A stretch of DNA of 64,000 nt, taken from Marinilabiliaceae bacterium ANBcel2 (GTDB lineage Bacteria > Bacteroidota > Bacteroidia > Bacteroidales > Marinilabiliaceae). Below are positions 8,588-18,424 of this stretch, one piece after another. A program made the translations under genes and the position numbers. The notes beneath the pieces are model-generated. The model searched no databases. It had not been told where the DNA came from and saw nothing but the letters and a program-made list of their open reading frames with translations. The first letter of the stretch is position 1. Each line of letters begins with the position of its first letter. The stretch covers positions 62,001 to 126,000 of the forward strand of contig JARULA010000001.1 in NCBI GenBank assembly GCA_029688995.1, read 5' to 3'.

Positions 8588-8637
8588 TTATAGATAAAGG
8601 TTATACTCTATAAATAGTTAATAAAAACCTTCTTTCA

Positions 8638-8677
8638 AAAGCAGGGATTAGAATTAAACTAATTCCTGCTTTTTTTA
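8638..8677 (+). terminator. Rho-independent terminator of ddh
   Basis: The arms AAAGCAGGGATTAG (8638-8651) and CTAATTCCTGCTTT (8659-8672) pair over 14 bp with one G-U wobble and a 7-nt loop. The arm runs into a T tract on the plus strand. It lies 50 nt after the ddh stop. Confidence 0.93.
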
Positions 8678-8760
8678 GCTTAAAAAATATAATGATTATG
8701 TTGTATTGGATAAAAAAAGAGCTATCTTAACTTAACATTTTTAAATTTAATTTAACCGGT

Positions 8761-11700
8761 ATGAAAAAATACTGCCGGATCATACTCTATTTACTCCTTT
8801 TAACATGCTTTCCTGCTATACTAAGTAGCAACAATAAACATTTTATGAGATTTACTGTTGCTGACGGGCTGTCGCAAAGCTGGGTAAAATCAATATATCA
8901 GGACAGTAAAGGATTTATGTGGTTTGGCACTAATAACGGATTAAATAAATATAATGGAAAAGAGTTTAAACATTATAAAGTAGGATCAAATCTTAATGAA
9001 GGATTAAGGCACTCAGCAATTAACGATATAACAGAAATCTCTTCTACAAAACTGTTTATATGTACCAATTTAGGGGCTGCTACATATAATTATAAAACCG
9101 ACAGCTTTACCACTTTTGCATATCTTAAAAATATAAGGATAAAGCAAGCTATTAAAGATTCAAAAGAGAATTTATGGCTTGCTACTGAAAACGGATTATA
9201 TAAAAGACCTTGCAGCAAAGACACATTAATATCATTTAAACATGACCAAAATGATTACTACTCAATAAGTAACAACAATATTCAGGTAATATATGAAGAT
9301 AGTAACTCAAATATATGGATTGGAACTTATAACGGATTAAATATTTACAACAGAGAAACAAAACAGTTTAAAAGGTATCTACCAAATAAAGCTAACAGCC
9401 TTAGTATAAAAGGTAATATTATTACCGCAATTTATGAAGATAAAGAAAAACGATTATGGGTTGGCACATCTTTTAGCTCTTCATACCCTAAAACAGGATT
9501 GTACATTTTTAAAAATTATAACGAATTACCAGTCAATAAAGAGGCTCTATTCTTAAAAGTACTGTCCGGAAATATAAGCACTATTTTAGCTGATAATAAA
9601 AACAACTTATGGATTGGTAAAGGAGGCGGAGAAGGATTAACAGTATTAGATCTTACATCTCTGTTTATAAATAGACGAAATAATACTATTCAAGAAAAAA
9701 AGTTAATCTATAATAATTATTATCACACTCCCTATAGATCAAGAAGAGTATCGGACAACACAATATCCTCTCTTTATATGGATATAAATAACGATATATG
9801 GATTGGAACTTTTGCAGGAGGAGTTAACCTTTTTTCGGAAAGAATAAAACCATTTGGAAATATGGGGATCGGACTTGAACCCAAAAAATCACTGCAAAGT
9901 AATATTATCAATGCTATTTATGACATTGGAGATTATATATGGATAGGAACAGAACAGGGGCTTAATAAATATAATAAAAAAGAGGGAGCAGTAGATACTG
10001 TTGATTTGGATGTACCTGTAACTAATAAACTTGAATCAACGCATAAATGTATTTATGCATTAGAAAAAGATAAGAAAGATAATTTATGGGTTGGCACATA
10101 CAACGGTGGGTTACACAGGTATAACAAGAAAACAGACAGTTTCACCAACTATTTGCCGGGAGAAAAAGAAGGAGACATTAGCAGTTCAAACATTTTGGAT
10201 ATAAAGGAAGATAGCACAGGGAATATATGGATTGGAACAATGCGGGGCGGTCTTAATAAATATTGTTATAAAAAAGATTCTTTTACTCTATATATGCATA
10301 ACCCTAATGATAATAGATCAATAGCCGGGAATAGCATCAATTATATAGTACCTACAAAAGATAAACTTTATATATCTACTTATACTGCACTTAACATTTT
10401 TGATATTAAAAAAGAGACTTTTGAACATTTAATGCACGATCCCGGTGACCCTACAAGCTTAAGTCCGGGATACATCCTTTGTATGCACCTTGATAGCAAT
10501 GATAATTTATGGATTGGAACAAATACCGGACTAAATCTATACAATAAAAAAGATAAAACTTTTAAATTATTTAATGTTATAGATGGGCTGCCCAGCAACA
10601 CAATTCAGGCAATTACAGAAGATGAAAGCGGTAATTTATGGCTAAGCACAAATCAGGGATTAACAAAATTCCATAATGGCACTATAAACCAGGAAAACCC
10701 ATCTTTTAAAATTTATACAACCGAAGACGGATTACCGGGGAATGATTTTTCGGTAAGAGCAGTACATAAAAACAGAGAAGACACTATTTTTTTTGGTTCA
10801 ACACAAGGATTAACCATTTTTAATCCCGAGAATATTAAAAAAAACAGTATCGCTCCTCCTATAATAATCTCCAACTTTAATTTGATTCATCCATCAAAAC
10901 CTTCATTAAATCTTACAACTTATGACATATCACAACTAAAAGAGTTAAAGCTATCTTATAACCAAAACAATTTTACAATAAATTTTGCTGCACTCAACTA
11001 TATTAGTCCGTCCAAAAACCAATATAAATTTAAATTAAAAGGTCATGAAGATGAGTGGAGAAAAGCAAAAAACCTCAATTTTGCAACATATACCAATATA
11101 AGCCCCGGTAGTTATCAATTTATGGTAAAAGGATCAAATAACGATAAAGTATGGAATCCCTCTCCCGCAACACTAAATTTAAAAATAGTTCAGCCTGTAT
11201 GGACAACATCATGGTTTAGAATTTCTGCATTATTAGTATCTCTCCTTTTAATAGCAGTAATAATTAGATTGAGAGTTAAAATTCTTGAGAGACAAAATAA
11301 AGTGCTTGAGTATCATGTTACCGAAAGGACAAAAAAGCTCACCAATGCCAACCAAATGCTCGAAGAGAAACAGAACGAAATAATTCAGCAAAATGAAGAG
11401 CTTAACAGACACAGATTTCATCTTGAACAGCTAATTGATGAACGCACCGCAGAATTAATAGATGCAAAAGATAAAGCAGAAAATGCCGACCGCCTTAAAA
11501 CTTCTTTTTTGGCAAATATGAGTCATGAGATACGCACTCCCATGAATGCAATAATTGGTTTTTCAAACCTTCTATTTCAAGAAGATTTGAGCGAAGAGGA
11601 TAAAAAAGAGTATATTAAAATTATAAATGACAACTCAGAATCCCTTCTCAGACTAATAAATGATATATTGGATATAAGTAAAATTGAAGCCGACGAGGTC

Positions 11701-12162
11701 TCTTTAAAGAAAGAAAGATTTAATGTAAACTATATTTTAGAGGAGCTGGAAAAATATTATCAACTTAATAAAAAAAGAAAGATTGAAGTGAAAATAACCG
11801 AAAAAGATAAAAACCTCTTTTTATTTAATGACCCCATTCGATTACGACAGGTTATTTCAAACCTTCTCTCAAACGCAGAAAAACATACCGAGTCGGGATA
11901 TGTTCATTTTGGATATAAAGTTGTTGACAATTCTGTTCTATTTTTTGTTGAAGATAGCGGATCAGGCATTAATAAAAAAGATATGATTAAAGTATTTAAT
12001 CCTTTTTATAAAAGCAGAAACTTAAAAGGCAAATTATATCGGGGAACTGGAATAGGCTTATCAATATGCAAAAAACTTGTTAAGCTAATGGGTGGAGATA
12101 TCTCTGCCGTATCGGAGCCCGGCAAAGGATCTCGCTTCACTTTTACTGTACCATTAACCTAA
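8761..12162 (+). CDS. Periplasmic beta-propeller sensor histidine kinase
   Basis: Membrane sensor kinase of 1133 aa. After a signal peptide (residues 1-22) come about a dozen two-component-regulator propeller repeats recognisable by WIGT/WVGT-NGL motifs (to about residue 700), a Y_Y_Y domain (about 740-810), one transmembrane helix (about 817-837) and a coiled-coil linker. The HisKA domain carries phospho-acceptor His922 in ANMSHEIRTPMN, and the HATPase domain has N box RQVISNLLSNAEKH and G boxes EDSGSGI and GTGIGLSICKK. This is the sensor half of Bacteroidota hybrid two-component systems, which typically sense extracellular oligosaccharides. Unlike those, it ends at the ATPase with no receiver or AraC domain, and no response-regulator gene lies beside it. 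The ligand is unknown. Confidence 0.92.
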   Translation: MKKYCRIILYLLLLTCFPAILSSNNKHFMRFTVADGLSQSWVKSIYQDSKGFMWFGTNNGLNKYNGKEFKHYKVGSNLNEGLRHSAINDITEISSTKLFICTNLGAATYNYKTDSFTTFAYLKNIRIKQAIKDSKENLWLATENGLYKRPCSKDTLISFKHDQNDYYSISNNNIQVIYEDSNSNIWIGTYNGLNIYNRETKQFKRYLPNKANSLSIKGNIITAIYEDKEKRLWVGTSFSSSYPKTGLYIFKNYNELPVNKEALFLKVLSGNISTILADNKNNLWIGKGGGEGLTVLDLTSLFINRRNNTIQEKKLIYNNYYHTPYRSRRVSDNTISSLYMDINNDIWIGTFAGGVNLFSERIKPFGNMGIGLEPKKSLQSNIINAIYDIGDYIWIGTEQGLNKYNKKEGAVDTVDLDVPVTNKLESTHKCIYALEKDKKDNLWVGTYNGGLHRYNKKTDSFTNYLPGEKEGDISSSNILDIKEDSTGNIWIGTMRGGLNKYCYKKDSFTLYMHNPNDNRSIAGNSINYIVPTKDKLYISTYTALNIFDIKKETFEHLMHDPGDPTSLSPGYILCMHLDSNDNLWIGTNTGLNLYNKKDKTFKLFNVIDGLPSNTIQAITEDESGNLWLSTNQGLTKFHNGTINQENPSFKIYTTEDGLPGNDFSVRAVHKNREDTIFFGSTQGLTIFNPENIKKNSIAPPIIISNFNLIHPSKPSLNLTTYDISQLKELKLSYNQNNFTINFAALNYISPSKNQYKFKLKGHEDEWRKAKNLNFATYTNISPGSYQFMVKGSNNDKVWNPSPATLNLKIVQPVWTTSWFRISALLVSLLLIAVIIRLRVKILERQNKVLEYHVTERTKKLTNANQMLEEKQNEIIQQNEELNRHRFHLEQLIDERTAELIDAKDKAENADRLKTSFLANMSHEIRTPMNAIIGFSNLLFQEDLSEEDKKEYIKIINDNSESLLRLINDILDISKIEADEVSLKKERFNVNYILEELEKYYQLNKKRKIEVKITEKDKNLFLFNDPIRLRQVISNLLSNAEKHTESGYVHFGYKVVDNSVLFFVEDSGSGINKKDMIKVFNPFYKSRNLKGKLYRGTGIGLSICKKLVKLMGGDISAVSEPGKGSRFTFTVPLT

Positions 12163-12183
12163 CTCATTAATTTAAGATTATAT

Positions 12184-15100
12184 TTAATCACACCTTCCAA
12201 ATATCTTTAATGCAGCGCGAACTTTTGTAATAAACTCTTTATCTGCCGGCAGCTCTTTTAAACGCATTGTCCAGTTACCATGGGCAATCGAAGGTTTATT
12301 CATCTGGGTTTTAGATCCCAGCCCAAGCAGATCCTGAACAGGTATAACTGATAGAGTTGCAGGAGAAGCCCAGGCCATTCTCATAAAAAGATCATGAATA
12401 TTACTTGCTCTTGGTTTAATTCCTGTATAGAGTTGAATTCTGTTTTTACCCTCTTTTTCCAACTCCTCTTTAAACCATCCTCTTGCTGTATTATTATCAT
12501 GTGTGCCAGTATAAACAACACTATTATAATTATAATTATGAGGTGAATGAATAGAGGCTCCTGTATCATCATTAAAGGCAAATTGCAAAATCTGCATTCC
12601 AGGTAGATCATACTCATCACGCAAATCATAAACCTCTTGATCAATATCCCCTAAATCCTCAGCAATAAAGGGGAGTTTAGGATAATAATCACGTAAAGCC
12701 GAAAACAGCTGATAACCTGGAACCTGAACCCATTCTCCATTTTCAGCAGTTTTATCCCCGTAAGGAATTTCGTAACATGACTCAAATCCCCTAAAATGGT
12801 CAAGTCGTACTACATCAAAAAGCTCAATATTTCTTTTAATTCGGGCTATCCACCATTTAAAACCATCCTGCTCCATAGCTTCCCAGTCATATACAGGCAT
12901 ATCCCAAATCTGACCGGTTTCACTAAAATAGTCAGGAGGTACTCCGCCGGTAACTAATGGTAACTGCTCTTTATTTAATTTAAAAAGATGAGGATTAGCC
13001 CACACATCAGCATTATCATGAGTCACATAAATAGAAACATCCCCTATAATTTTTATATCATGATAATTAGCATAGCGTTTAAGAGATTTCCATTGACTAG
13101 CAAATATGTATTGTCGAAACTTATAGAGATCTAATCGCTCTTTATATTCATTTCTGTATCTATCAAGGGTCTCCTTAACCCTTTTTTTTATTTTAACAGG
13201 CCAGGATGTCCACGGCTTATTATCGAAAAGCTCTTTAAACAACAGAAAAAGAGCGTAGTCATCTAACCAATAGGACTCCTTTTCACAAAAATCCCTGAAT
13301 CTTTTGATTGGTTTTTCTAACTTTTTTTGACGAAAGCTAAACCAGGCTTTAGATGTAATCTCCTCACGTATCGATAGTGCCTCCTGGAAATCAGCCTCCA
13401 TACCCGATTTTCTTCTCCATCTATCAAGCTCTTTACGAGATATTAACCCTTCATTAGCAAGTTGCTCAGGACTAATCAACATAATATTTCCTGCAAAAGC
13501 TGACGGACTACTATAAGGTGACCATCCATTCTCACTTGCAGTTTGAGTAAAAGGAAGAACCTGCCAGTATGAGTGTCCCGAAGACTTTAATATATCAATA
13601 AAACTAAAAGCCTGAGAACCAAAATCTCCTGATGCAAAAGAACCTGGTAGTGAGGTAACATGCATTAAAACACCTGCCGATCGGCCTCCTCTTTTCTGTT
13701 CGGCATGTAATATGCCTGCCGGACTGTTACGAAAAGCACGCTCAACATTTATCACACCCTGAAAACAGTGCTCTTCACCTGTAAAAATATTCTCCCAGTC
13801 ATCAGGAGCTTCTTTGGGCAAAAGAACCGATGTATCTTTCCAATCCAGTTCACCGGGAGGGACAACATCATCTGCAGATTTATTTAAAGAGACAAGAAAA
13901 ACAGGAACTATTGTCACATGCCATGATCTGTTATAGTGTCTTGCAAAAGCAAGTATATGATTCTGGTATTTCCCTTTAACAGTAAGTGGAATATACTCTC
14001 CATACATAAAAAGATGAGAGTTCTCTTTACGATAATGAAGCATCCTGTGAGTTAACCATAACTTTATATAGCCGTTTTCTCTCTCATTCATTAATCCATC
14101 CAGAAAGACTTCAGGATCTCTCATTTGACGATCTATCATAGATCGCAATAAAATATTTCTTAAGGCATAATCAACATGCCTGCGGTTATCAGGATCAACA
14201 AGAGTAAGATCCCACAACTCGGTTCCCTGATAAATATCGGGAATTCCCGGACACGTAGTTTTTAATACCAACTGTGACAATGAGTTAAATATCCCATATC
14301 CAGCTACTTTATCCTGAAATGGTAAAAAAGAGTTTAAAAATGAATGGCGTACATCCAGTATATTACTAATAAAGTTAAGAACCGCCTCTTCATATTTTTT
14401 ATCAGGAGAGCTCCAGTTGCTATTATCTTTTGCCTCGCGCAGAGCTTTAATAAAATACTCTTCGATACGACCCAAAAAACCGTCTGTAATTTTTTGATTA
14501 AAGGGTAATATACCTATTAATGTTTGATAAATAAAATACTCTTCTGTTAACGAGGGAGCCTCCTTACCGTTAACAACTAATTTAAAAGGACGGTTTAATT
14601 CAATCCAATTCTCTACAAGAGATGACCACTCATCTGTAAGCTCACTTAAAACATTTAAACGAGCTCGAACATCTTCTCCACGTTTTGTATCATGAGTAGA
14701 GGTGGTATTCATTGTTAAAGGCCACTTTTTAAAACGGCTCTGCATAAAGCGATGAAACTGATCAGTTGAAATACCCGTAGCAACAGGAGTATCACCTACT
14801 TCATTATGGGTTATAAATGCATTATACCGGTACATAGTTGTATCCTCAACTCCTTTGGCCATTAGCGGACCGGTAAATTGCATAATGCGTCGTAAAAATT
14901 TTACTGCAGCACTATTACGCCTCTCATCCTCTAAATCACCATCTAAAAACAATTTTTCAAGCAAATTTAGTAGCTCTGTAACATCGGGATTAATTTTACG
15001 TGCATCATAAAAAAGCTTTTGCAATAGAGCGCGATTACTCTTTTTAAGGGGCAGTTTCTCAAAATATATACGATAAACAGGTGCAGCTAACAGAAATGTT

Positions 15101-16434
15101 GCCAACGTATCTTTAATATATTTACGTTCAAAACCATCAAGTATATCCTTATTAAGGAGTTCACTTTTAATAAAAAGATCGGTAAGATTGTTTAATTCTC
15201 CCCCCATGCGCTTCTCTAAAACAAATCTTTTAGATTCTTTTATTACCTGTTCGGGGGCTTTTTTATCACCTGTTAATCCGGTATATGTTTCTACTAACTC
15301 TTTAGTACTATTCTCTTTGGTAAAAAGATTATTAACTGTTGCCAAAAAATCATAACCCGAAGTACCTTGTACAGGCCACTTCTTACGAAGATTTTCTCCC
15401 TCTTCAAGAATCTTTTCAACCACTATGTATTTGGTTCCTCCTGCAAGCTTACGCAAACGCTTTAAATATTCAACCGGCTTATATAAACCATCAACATGAT
15501 CAACCCGTAACCCGTCAATCCACTGTTTTTTTAACCAGTTTGCAATAGTAGAATGATATTTATCAAACAAGTCACGATGATCCATCTGTAAACAGATAAG
15601 GTCATTCACAGTAAAAAACCGACGATAGCTTATCTCCTTTTCGGTGGTTCTCCAATTAACCAATTTGTAAAACTGATTATCAATAATATATTTTAAAACA
15701 TCAGGTTGACTACTTATCTCTCTGGCAATGTTTTGCATAAAAGAGACAACTTCAATATCATTTGATGTAAGAGAATCTAATTTAGATTTGAACTTTTCAT
15801 ACCCCTTACCTAAAAACTCTCTGGAAGGCTCTTGAGAAAAAGCATCAAAAGAGTTAATCAATTGGGCAAGCGAATTTGGAAGAGAATCGGCAAATTTCTC
15901 CATCAAAAATTTAAATGTGGAAAAACGTACAGGATAGTGATCGTCAAAATATGATATCGTAAACTGCTTCTCATGCCATTGAAGAGTTAAGTCTCCTTTA
16001 ATAACAGCATCATATGTTGGTTCACCTAAGAAAGGAACAAGCAACCGTCCATCTCCACTCTCACTCTCCCAATCAATATCGAACCATGATGAATAAACTG
16101 AATATGGCCCTTTTTCAAGAAGATCGTTTATCCAGGGGTTGAGCGGACTATAAGACATATGATTGGGAACAATATCCTGAATCCATCCTATACGTCGCTT
16201 TTTCAACTCCGAAATGAGCTGTTGAAATTGCTGCTCATCACCTATCTCTGAATCTATTGTGGTAGGATCAATAATATCATAACCATGCATACTTCCGGGT
16301 TTCGCAGTGAAAATCGGACTGGCATATATGGCACCTGCACATAATAGATTAAGATAGTCGGCCTGATCTAAAGCATCCTGAAATGTGAAAGTTTTATTAA
16401 ACTGTAAACGATAAGTTGAAACAGGATTATACAT
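12184..16434 (-). CDS. treY-malQ: Fused malto-oligosyltrehalose synthase and 4-alpha-glucanotransferase
   Basis: A 1416-aa fusion. Residues 1 to about 880 are TreY (GH13), which converts the reducing-end maltose of a malto-oligosaccharide to trehalose. They contain VSTYRLQFN, DIVPNHMS, predicted nucleophile Asp312 in GLRVDHVDGL and acid Glu340 in VVEKILEEGE. From about residue 915 the protein becomes MalQ (GH77), a disproportionating enzyme, with GVLMHVTSLPG, predicted nucleophile Asp1212 in VVRLDHFRGFE, AEDLGDI and THDNNTARGW. Both halves look full-length with intact active sites. Joining them would let MalQ rebuild longer glucans from the short ends left by TreY/TreZ. Last gene of the glgX-treZ operon, 47 nt after treZ. 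There is no signal peptide, so it should be cytoplasmic. Confidence 0.93.
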   Translation of the reverse strand: MYNPVSTYRLQFNKTFTFQDALDQADYLNLLCAGAIYASPIFTAKPGSMHGYDIIDPTTIDSEIGDEQQFQQLISELKKRRIGWIQDIVPNHMSYSPLNPWINDLLEKGPYSVYSSWFDIDWESESGDGRLLVPFLGEPTYDAVIKGDLTLQWHEKQFTISYFDDHYPVRFSTFKFLMEKFADSLPNSLAQLINSFDAFSQEPSREFLGKGYEKFKSKLDSLTSNDIEVVSFMQNIAREISSQPDVLKYIIDNQFYKLVNWRTTEKEISYRRFFTVNDLICLQMDHRDLFDKYHSTIANWLKKQWIDGLRVDHVDGLYKPVEYLKRLRKLAGGTKYIVVEKILEEGENLRKKWPVQGTSGYDFLATVNNLFTKENSTKELVETYTGLTGDKKAPEQVIKESKRFVLEKRMGGELNNLTDLFIKSELLNKDILDGFERKYIKDTLATFLLAAPVYRIYFEKLPLKKSNRALLQKLFYDARKINPDVTELLNLLEKLFLDGDLEDERRNSAAVKFLRRIMQFTGPLMAKGVEDTTMYRYNAFITHNEVGDTPVATGISTDQFHRFMQSRFKKWPLTMNTTSTHDTKRGEDVRARLNVLSELTDEWSSLVENWIELNRPFKLVVNGKEAPSLTEEYFIYQTLIGILPFNQKITDGFLGRIEEYFIKALREAKDNSNWSSPDKKYEEAVLNFISNILDVRHSFLNSFLPFQDKVAGYGIFNSLSQLVLKTTCPGIPDIYQGTELWDLTLVDPDNRRHVDYALRNILLRSMIDRQMRDPEVFLDGLMNERENGYIKLWLTHRMLHYRKENSHLFMYGEYIPLTVKGKYQNHILAFARHYNRSWHVTIVPVFLVSLNKSADDVVPPGELDWKDTSVLLPKEAPDDWENIFTGEEHCFQGVINVERAFRNSPAGILHAEQKRGGRSAGVLMHVTSLPGSFASGDFGSQAFSFIDILKSSGHSYWQVLPFTQTASENGWSPYSSPSAFAGNIMLISPEQLANEGLISRKELDRWRRKSGMEADFQEALSIREEITSKAWFSFRQKKLEKPIKRFRDFCEKESYWLDDYALFLLFKELFDNKPWTSWPVKIKKRVKETLDRYRNEYKERLDLYKFRQYIFASQWKSLKRYANYHDIKIIGDVSIYVTHDNADVWANPHLFKLNKEQLPLVTGGVPPDYFSETGQIWDMPVYDWEAMEQDGFKWWIARIKRNIELFDVVRLDHFRGFESCYEIPYGDKTAENGEWVQVPGYQLFSALRDYYPKLPFIAEDLGDIDQEVYDLRDEYDLPGMQILQFAFNDDTGASIHSPHNYNYNSVVYTGTHDNNTARGWFKEELEKEGKNRIQLYTGIKPRASNIHDLFMRMAWASPATLSVIPVQDLLGLGSKTQMNKPSIAHGNWTMRLKELPADKEFITKVRAALKIFGRCD

Positions 16435-16481
16435 ATATCAATTTTAATATTACTTGATTTAATTTATTAAATATTGAAAAT

Positions 16482-18302
16482 TCAACGCAAAACAACAAAT
16501 GATTGGGCGGAAATCTTAAAGTTGCCACTCTTTTCTAATTTAAAACCACCTGATCCTCCCCACTCAATATTCGATGAATCTATTACCACCCTTCTTTCTA
16601 TTGAATGATCTTTATGCAGATTACCCTCAAAAATTTTATCCCCAAAATTAAAAAGGTGATAAAGATTTTCACTATCTGAATAACAGGTAAAAATAAAAAA
16701 TGATTTAAAATAGTTATCTATTTGTATTGAATCAGTATTAATATCATAAATTGAAGCCCTCTCTTTACGAAAAGAGATAAGGCTTTTATAAAACCTCATC
16801 ATCGTTTTCTGTTTTTCACTTAAATGGGACAAAGAGGTTAAGCATGATGATAAAAAAGTTTCCCTGTGTTGAGGATCAACAAATTGAGCTGATCCAATAA
16901 AACTTTTAAACTCCTTTTTTCTTCCCTCTCTTACTGCTTCTATAAGCTGCTGGTCGGAATGATCTGTAAAATAATAGAAAGGGGATTCTTCTGCATACTC
17001 TTCCCCCATAAAGAGTAATGGAGTAAAAGGAGATAATATGGTTGCCCCTGCACAAAGCTTTAAGGCTTCAAAATCTACAAGCATACTCAACCTCTTTCCA
17101 TCAGCCCTATTACCAATTTGATCATGATTTTGAGAAAAAACGACAAATTTTTCACGCGGAATATCATCTGTTTTACTTCCAAAAATTTTTTTTCTATACG
17201 GTGAATAAATCCCGTCATAGACATAGCCACTGTTAAATGATTTAATTAAATGATCTGCAGATCCAAAATCAGAGTAATAACCCTGTTTTTCTCCCGTCAC
17301 CAATGAGTGAAGAGAGTGATGAAACTCATCACACCATTGTGCATTCATATTATATCCCCCTTCAGCAAATGACTTAATATATTTAGTATCATTTAAATCA
17401 CACTCTGCAATCAAAAAATATGGAAAATCTTTTTCATAACTTAACTCCATTACCCTTTCTTTTAAGAGTGCAAGAAAATGGTGAGCTCCAAAATCAGTAA
17501 TAGCATGAACAGCATCTAAACGTAAACCATCAATATGAAAATCACGCATCCAGGTTAAAGCATTATGTATAAAAAAATGACGCACTCCATCGCACCACGA
17601 ATCATCAAAATTTATAGCATCACCCCAAGGGGTTTTATATTTATCGGTAAAGTAAGGGCCAAATTCTCTCAAATAGTTGCCTTCAGGACCAAGATGGTTA
17701 TATACAACATCCAAAATAACGGCAACTCCCCGATTATGACATTCATCAACAAGCTTCTGCAACTTATTTGCTCCTCCATAAATGGAATGAACAGAGTATG
17801 GATAAACTCCATCATAGCCCCAGTTATAATGACCGGGAAATGAAGCAACAGGCATAATTTCTATAGCATTAATGCCCAAACTAACAATGTGATCCAATTT
17901 TTCAATTACTCCCTCAAAAGTTCCCCCATCACTAAAGGTGCCAACATGTAGTTCATAAATAATAAGATCCTTTTGATCGATCCCCTGCCAATTGTGATCG
18001 CTCCATTGAAATTGATTTATATCAATAATTTTTGAAAATCCGTGAACGCCATTATCCTGACATAACGAGGCAGGATCGGGAAACTCTCTTTTACCATCAA
18101 CTCTAACTTTGTAATAGTTATCACGATAATTGAGTTTTTCTCCATACCAAAATCCATATGAAGTTTTACTTAAATCGTGCTTATCCCCATTCTTAAAAAC
18201 AATTTCTATCATATCGGCAAAAGGAGACCAAACCAATGCATTAAGCAATTTATTATTATCAAGCCTTAAACCCGGAGAGATATCTAAAACCGACTCTTTC
18301 AT
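16482..18302 (-). CDS. treZ: Malto-oligosyltrehalose trehalohydrolase
   Basis: GH13 hydrolase (606 aa) that releases trehalose from malto-oligosyltrehalose, the product of TreY. An N-terminal CBM48-like beta domain precedes the barrel. Motifs are ILDVVYNHLGPEG (region I), nucleophile Asp263 in GLRLDAVHAI (region II), LIAECDLND (region III) and FSQNHDQIGNR (region IV), the last being diagnostic for TreZ. The length fits the family (about 560-620 aa). It sits between glgX and the treY-malQ fusion on the same strand. The operon context and region IV separate it from the related branching enzyme GlgB. Confidence 0.95.
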   Translation of the reverse strand: MKESVLDISPGLRLDNNKLLNALVWSPFADMIEIVFKNGDKHDLSKTSYGFWYGEKLNYRDNYYKVRVDGKREFPDPASLCQDNGVHGFSKIIDINQFQWSDHNWQGIDQKDLIIYELHVGTFSDGGTFEGVIEKLDHIVSLGINAIEIMPVASFPGHYNWGYDGVYPYSVHSIYGGANKLQKLVDECHNRGVAVILDVVYNHLGPEGNYLREFGPYFTDKYKTPWGDAINFDDSWCDGVRHFFIHNALTWMRDFHIDGLRLDAVHAITDFGAHHFLALLKERVMELSYEKDFPYFLIAECDLNDTKYIKSFAEGGYNMNAQWCDEFHHSLHSLVTGEKQGYYSDFGSADHLIKSFNSGYVYDGIYSPYRKKIFGSKTDDIPREKFVVFSQNHDQIGNRADGKRLSMLVDFEALKLCAGATILSPFTPLLFMGEEYAEESPFYYFTDHSDQQLIEAVREGRKKEFKSFIGSAQFVDPQHRETFLSSCLTSLSHLSEKQKTMMRFYKSLISFRKERASIYDINTDSIQIDNYFKSFFIFTCYSDSENLYHLFNFGDKIFEGNLHKDHSIERRVVIDSSNIEWGGSGGFKLEKSGNFKISAQSFVVLR

Positions 18303-18424
18303 GTGTATATAATTTGTTTTTCAGTTGCCACATGGAACTCGCCATAATAGTCATACCCCTGTGTGATAATTGGTTCTCATGGCTCGTTTCATAACTTATA
18401 TTTTAACAAAAAAACCTCACTGCT

